Shown: positions 6,164 through 9,435 of the stretch, piece after piece
How positions within the stretch are numbered: the first letter of the stretch is position 1
How the letters are laid out: every line of letters begins with the position of its first letter
Origin: CAYJWS01 sp964373925
Lineage (GTDB): Bacteria; Patescibacteriota; Patescibacteriia; Buchananbacterales; GWA2-38-13
Direction: 5' to 3'
DNA: 9,435 bases
Assembly: GCA_964373925.1 (NCBI GenBank)
Contig: CAYJWS010000048.1
Span: forward strand, 1-9,435
Translations under genes and position numbers: made by a program
Notes under the pieces: generated by a model
What the model was told of the DNA's origin: nothing
What the model saw: the letters and a program-made list of their open reading frames with translations, nothing else
Database searches by the model: none

Positions 6164-6801
6164 AAAAAGAACCAATAATTGGAATAGTCGATTATGGCGT
6201 TGGGAATCTCCACAGCGCAGTAAAGGCATTTAAGCAATTTTCATCTCATATTATTATTTCTGAAGATGCTCATACGTTAATGGAATGTGACGCGCTCGTG
6301 CTTCCGGGCGTTGGATCGTTTGAATCTGGTATGGAAGGTTTGCGAATCCGAGGGCTTATTGATACTATTATAAATTTTTCAAAAAGCAATAAAATGATTT
6401 TGGGGATATGTCTGGGCGCGCAAATAATGCTCTCCAAGGGTTTTGAATTCGGCGAGTTTGAAGGTCTCAATCTTATTCCCGGGGAAGTAAAACATTTTCC
6501 AAATTTAAAAAAAGGAGTAAAAATTCCGCACATCGGCTGGAATAGCATCTATCCTCCAAATACTGAAACGTGGAATAATTCTATTTTTCAAGACATTCAA
6601 CAAGGATCAAATGTATATTTTGTCCATTCGTATGTACTTAATCCAGAAAATCATAATCACGTATTTACAAAATCAAAATACGGGGAACTTGAATTTTGTT
6701 CTGCTATCCGCAATGGCAATATCTATGGCACGCAATTCCATCCAGAAAAAAGCGGAAAAATCGGCCTCGCCATTATAAAAAAATTTATTGAATCAATATG
6801 A
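6160..6801 (+). CDS. hisH: HisH-like glutamine amidotransferase subunit
   Basis: This is a class I glutamine amidotransferase of 213 aa that should hydrolyse glutamine and pass ammonia to the HisF-like partner. The start GIVDYGVGNLHS (8-19) and the oxyanion-strand PGVG (49-52) are typical of HisH. The triad is complete: C84 in GICLGAQ, and H194 and E196 in GTQFHPEKSG. HIGWN (124-128) is the usual HisH segment. Both ends are 4-bp ATGA overlaps, with the HisF-like gene before it and the amidotransferase ligase after it, so the three proteins are probably made together and act as one complex. In O-antigen loci the equivalent is HisH2 of Pseudomonas aeruginosa. A role in histidine biosynthesis is not supported by any neighbour. 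Confidence 0.9.
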   Translation: MKKEPIIGIVDYGVGNLHSAVKAFKQFSSHIIISEDAHTLMECDALVLPGVGSFESGMEGLRIRGLIDTIINFSKSNKMILGICLGAQIMLSKGFEFGEFEGLNLIPGEVKHFPNLKKGVKIPHIGWNSIYPPNTETWNNSIFQDIQQGSNVYFVHSYVLNPENHNHVFTKSKYGELEFCSAIRNGNIYGTQFHPEKSGKIGLAIIKKFIESI

Positions 6802-8012
6802 GCGAAATAAAATTTGGAAAATATGGTTTGCCGCTTGAAGTGCAATTTTGCAAAAAATGCGTTATATCCAACCAGCGTCCAAGCTCCACCGTTGAATTCA
6901 AAAGCACCAAAGACGAAAAAAAAGAAACTATTGGATTTGGAGATGACGGGGTATGCGACGCGTGCAAATACGCCGAATATAAAAATACAAGGATAGATTG
7001 GGGGTCGCGCGAAAAAGAACTTATGGCGCTGTGCGACAAATACCGAAGTCGCGATGGACAATACGACTGCGTTCTCCCCGGATCCGGCGGAAAAGACAGC
7101 GGATTTACTTCGCATATTTTAAAATATACATACGGAATGAACCCGCTCACGGTAACATGGGCTCCCCACCTCTACACCGACATAGGATGGAAAAATATGA
7201 TGAACTGGTTACACATTGGAGGGTTTGATAACATTCTTTTCACGCCCAACGGCCGAGTTCACAGGCTATTAACCAAGCTCGCCTTTGAAAATCTTGTGCA
7301 TCCCTTCCAGCCTTTTATTATCGGCCAGCGCAATATTGGGCCGAAATTTGCGATCATGCATAATATTCCGCTTGTATTCTATGGAGAAAACCAAGCAGAG
7401 TATGGAAATAAAATTGAAGAAAATGATGTCCCTATAATGCAAGAAAAATTTTTTACCCAAAATGTCACTTTAGATAACTTATTTCTCGGAGGCGTATCTG
7501 CGAGTAATCTTATAAAAAACCATAGAGTGTCTTTGCGTGACTTAAATCCATATTTTCCCGCACCATACGAAAAAATCAAGAAAACAAACATACAGGTTCA
7601 CTATCTTGGCTATTATCTCAAATGGGATCCGCAAGAAAATTTTTATTACTGCGCAAAAAATACTGGGTTTGTAGCAAATGACCAAAGAACCGAAGGCAGC
7701 TATTCAAAATATTCAAGCATAGATGACAAAATTGATCCATTCCACTACTATACGACGCTTGCGAAATTCGGGATAGGAAGATCCACATACGATTCATCGC
7801 AAGAAATACGCAATAATAAAATTACGCGTGAGGAAGGTGTCGCGCTTGTAAAAAGATTTGACCAGGAATTCCCGAAAAAATATTTTAAGGAATTTCTTGA
7901 ATATATTGATATTTCAGAAGAGTTCTTCTGGCAAGTTATCAACAGGGCGCGGCCTGAGCATCTTTGGAAAAAAGAAAATAACGAATGGAAACTTATTCAT
8001 CAAGTATACTAG
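6798..8012 (+). CDS. N-acetyl sugar amidotransferase (WbpG/PseA/PtmG family)
   Basis: This is an ATP-dependent amidotransferase of 404 aa that converts a sugar acetamido group to acetamidino with ammonia from the HisH/HisF pair. The PP-loop for ATP is PGSGGKDSG (94-102), which would adenylate the amide oxygen. Two Cys pairs, C18/C21 and C53/C56, precede it and probably bind zinc, as in this family. LVFYGENQAEYGN (192-204) is a conserved-looking loop after the nucleotide fold. The ATG overlaps the HisH stop. Known members act on ManNAc(3NAc)A (WbpG), pseudaminic acid (PseA) or legionaminic acid (PtmG). The neighbouring methyltransferase and LegI/NeuB-type synthase favour the nonulosonate, but the substrate is not readable from this protein alone. 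Confidence 0.9.
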   Translation: MSEIKFGKYGLPLEVQFCKKCVISNQRPSSTVEFKSTKDEKKETIGFGDDGVCDACKYAEYKNTRIDWGSREKELMALCDKYRSRDGQYDCVLPGSGGKDSGFTSHILKYTYGMNPLTVTWAPHLYTDIGWKNMMNWLHIGGFDNILFTPNGRVHRLLTKLAFENLVHPFQPFIIGQRNIGPKFAIMHNIPLVFYGENQAEYGNKIEENDVPIMQEKFFTQNVTLDNLFLGGVSASNLIKNHRVSLRDLNPYFPAPYEKIKKTNIQVHYLGYYLKWDPQENFYYCAKNTGFVANDQRTEGSYSKYSSIDDKIDPFHYYTTLAKFGIGRSTYDSSQEIRNNKITREEGVALVKRFDQEFPKKYFKEFLEYIDISEEFFWQVINRARPEHLWKKENNEWKLIHQVY

Positions 8013-8015
8013 CGT

Positions 8016-9002
8016 ATGAGAAATATTTTTAAAGACTACCCTATTTTCCATCTTGATCCGGCGAAACTGAGAAGCCGAGATTTTTTTAAAAACATGCTTG
8101 AGTACCGCGAAAACGTTTTTAAAAAATTTCATAACGCCATAAAACAAAGCAGTGAATTTGTATGCCCGCTGTGCAAAAAAAATTCAGGAAAAGAATTTTT
8201 ACGATGTAAAGATTATACTCTTCATGAATGCGAATATTGTGGCCTTGTTTCACCCAATATACGATTTGATATGCTAGGAAATGAAGATGTGTATGATGAT
8301 GACGCATACATTAAGGATACGATTCGTGAAATTGTCGATACATATGAATATAGAAAAAAGACATACGCGCCTGAGAGGCTTTCATATATTTTAAAAAAAA
8401 TTCCCGAACTGCAAAAAGAAAATATAAAACTTCTTGATGTTGGATGCGGACCCGGATATTTTATCAGCCATCTCAAAGATGAGGGTATACGATATAAGGG
8501 AATAGAACTTGCGAATTTTTTAGTAATGATGTGCCAAGAAAGGGGCCTTAATGTCGAAAAAATAGATCTCAAAAATGAAAAAAAAGAAGGGTATAATGTT
8601 ATTACGCTCTTTGACGTCATTGAACATCTTTCAAATCCCATTGAGTTTTTTAATCAAATTAACGAAAAGCTCATGCGCGGGGGATACGTTGTGGCCTATA
8701 CACCGCATATTCATTCTGTCGGATACGAACTCATGAAAGAAATGCAAAACACCCTTCTCCCCTTTCAGCATTTATGTTTTTTCGACCAGGCGTCACTTGA
8801 ATATCTTGCCAAATCGTCCGGATTTATAATACATTCCATTGATTATTTCGGCCTTGACGTTATGGATTATTTTTATATGAAAACATATCTTGATAACTAT
8901 AATTATCTGGAGAAGCTTCTTGACTTTATCCCGCTCATGCAAGCAATAGTTGATAAACAAAAAATAAGCAACCACATAAGAGTTATTTTTAAAAAAATAT
9001 AA
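8016..9002 (+). CDS. SAM-dependent methyltransferase with N-terminal Cys4 cluster
   Basis: This is a class I SAM methyltransferase of 328 aa. Motif I is LLDVGCGPGYF (139-149), followed by the ribose-binding acidic position E164 in GIELAN. The motif II/IV region is LFDVIEHLSNP (198-208), and RGGYVVAYTPH (221-231) is the motif III strand. Ahead of it, C50/C53 and C72/C75 make a probable zinc ribbon like that seen in sugar C-, N- and O-methyltransferases. Residues 1-45 are basic and resemble nothing I know. The gene starts 3 bp after the amidotransferase and ends 4 bp before the NeuB-type gene. By position it could be the equivalent of Campylobacter PtmH, which is tied to N-methylation of the acetamidino group of legionaminic acid. 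O- or C-methylation of another sugar in the locus is the main alternative. Confidence 0.85.
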   Translation: MRNIFKDYPIFHLDPAKLRSRDFFKNMLEYRENVFKKFHNAIKQSSEFVCPLCKKNSGKEFLRCKDYTLHECEYCGLVSPNIRFDMLGNEDVYDDDAYIKDTIREIVDTYEYRKKTYAPERLSYILKKIPELQKENIKLLDVGCGPGYFISHLKDEGIRYKGIELANFLVMMCQERGLNVEKIDLKNEKKEGYNVITLFDVIEHLSNPIEFFNQINEKLMRGGYVVAYTPHIHSVGYELMKEMQNTLLPFQHLCFFDQASLEYLAKSSGFIIHSIDYFGLDVMDYFYMKTYLDNYNYLEKLLDFIPLMQAIVDKQKISNHIRVIFKKI

Positions 9003-9006
9003 ATAT

Positions 9007-9435
9007 ATGAAGCCATATATCCAAATTGGAAACAGAAAGATAGGGCCAGAATATCCGCCTTTTGTTATTGCGGAAATTGGCATAAATCACGAGGGTGATA
9101 TGAAGAAAGCAAGACAAATGGTAAAAGATGCCAGCGAAAGTGGCGCTGAATGTGTAAAATTCCAAGCGCATATTATTGAAGATGAAATGATTCCGGAAGC
9201 CAAAAAAGTTATCCCTGGAAACGCCAAAGAATCCATATGGGATATTATGAAGCGCTGCGCGCTTTCGGAAGAAGAAGATCGAGAATTAAAAAAATATGTC
9301 GAAAATTTTGGCATGTTATATCTCTCAACGCCCTTTTCGCGCGCCGGTGCGGATAGGCTTCATTCCATGAACGTTTTAGCGTATAAAATAGGTTCCGGCG
9401 AATGCAATAATTATCCTCTTATAGAGCATATAGCC
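9007..9435 (+). CDS. neuB: Nonulosonic acid synthase, NeuB/LegI type (5' part, cut by window end)
   Basis: This is the first 143 codons of a sialic/legionaminic acid synthase, which condenses phosphoenolpyruvate with a 6-carbon N-acetyl sugar to form a 9-carbon 2-keto acid. The frame is open to the last base; full-length members have about 340-350 residues, so the rest of the TIM barrel and the C-terminal antifreeze-like SAF domain lie outside. Family motifs seen are FVIAEIGINHEGD (19-31), CVKFQA (49-54), YLSTPF (105-110) and YKIGSGECNNYPLIEH (126-141). The KIGSGE form fits NeuB/LegI; pseudaminic synthases (PseI) usually have KIAS at this place, from memory. The start ATG stands in TAAATATATG, 4 bp after the methyltransferase stop, with no Shine-Dalgarno site. 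NeuB versus LegI cannot be settled from this part, though the upstream amidination genes favour LegI. Confidence 0.92.
   Translation, partial: MKPYIQIGNRKIGPEYPPFVIAEIGINHEGDMKKARQMVKDASESGAECVKFQAHIIEDEMIPEAKKVIPGNAKESIWDIMKRCALSEEEDRELKKYVENFGMLYLSTPFSRAGADRLHSMNVLAYKIGSGECNNYPLIEHIA

Noticed and set aside
5402..6801. HisF and HisH as part of a histidine operon
   Set aside because: No hisA, hisB, hisI, hisG or hisD is adjacent, the HisF catalytic Asp130 is Glu, and a WbpG-type amidotransferase follows with a coupled start.
6723..7150. Two overlapping antisense frames (121 and 130 codons) at the HisH/amidotransferase junction
   Set aside because: They lie opposite conserved motifs of both + strand genes and overlap each other in different frames; neither looks like a protein family.
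8222..8641. 139-codon antisense open frame over the methyltransferase
   Set aside because: It lies opposite the Cys4 cluster and motif I of a real gene, and the translation is Ser/Tyr-rich without recognisable domains.
1..9435. CRISPR array, tRNA, rRNA, transposase or phage gene
   Set aside because: I looked through the gaps and both strands and saw none. Apart from 1-196 and 3140-3218, every gap is 15 bp or less and cannot hold an RNA gene.

Overview
This 9.4 kb window reads as the inside of a surface-glycan (cell-envelope or glycoprotein sugar) biosynthesis locus. Ten genes lie head to tail on the + strand and fill about 96% of the DNA. Gaps are mostly 2-15 bp, and three junctions are 4-bp ATGA stop/start overlaps, so it is probably one or two operons. 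The DNA is AT-rich with patches of higher GC, and TGA is used as a stop, which excludes the TGA=Gly code of Gracilibacteria and Absconditabacteria. The compact layout, lysine/isoleucine-rich proteins, scarce Shine-Dalgarno sites and intergenic palindromic and 7-nt-period AT tracts suggest a candidate-phyla (Patescibacteria/Parcubacteria-type) genome. That placement is an inference from style, not from a marker gene.

Layout. 1-196: no gene; a heptamer repeat tract, then a complex palindromic repeat. 197-3139: an extended-SDR sugar-nucleotide epimerase/dehydratase, followed by paired alpha and beta subunits of a thiamine-diphosphate (TPP) 2-oxoacid dehydrogenase-like E1, with no E2 or E3 gene in view. 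3140-3218: an AT-rich spacer with degenerate heptamers. 3219-4317: gmhA and gmhB, two steps of the glycero-manno-heptose pathway, without the kinase or nucleotidyltransferase. 4329-5399: a GT-A glycosyltransferase. 5402-8012: HisF-like, HisH-like and WbpG/PseA-type N-acetyl sugar amidotransferase genes, which together should turn a sugar N-acetyl group into an acetamidino group. 8016-9002: a SAM methyltransferase with an N-terminal Cys4 cluster. 9007-9435: the 5' part of a NeuB/LegI-type nonulosonate synthase, cut by the window edge.

How they fit together. The right half predicts an amidinated nine-carbon sugar. HisH would release ammonia from glutamine, HisF would channel it, the PP-loop ATPase would activate the acetamido group, and the methyltransferase may methylate the product. 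The order amidotransferase - methyltransferase - nonulosonate synthase resembles, from memory, ptmG-ptmH-legI of Campylobacter jejuni, which makes N-methylacetimidoyl legionaminic acid. The left half would supply a heptose and possibly a two-carbon-branched sugar made by the orphan E1 pair. The strongest leads are the reworked HisF active site with an intact ammonia gate, the orphan E1 pair in a sugar locus, and an abrupt codon-usage change inside the E1 alpha gene.
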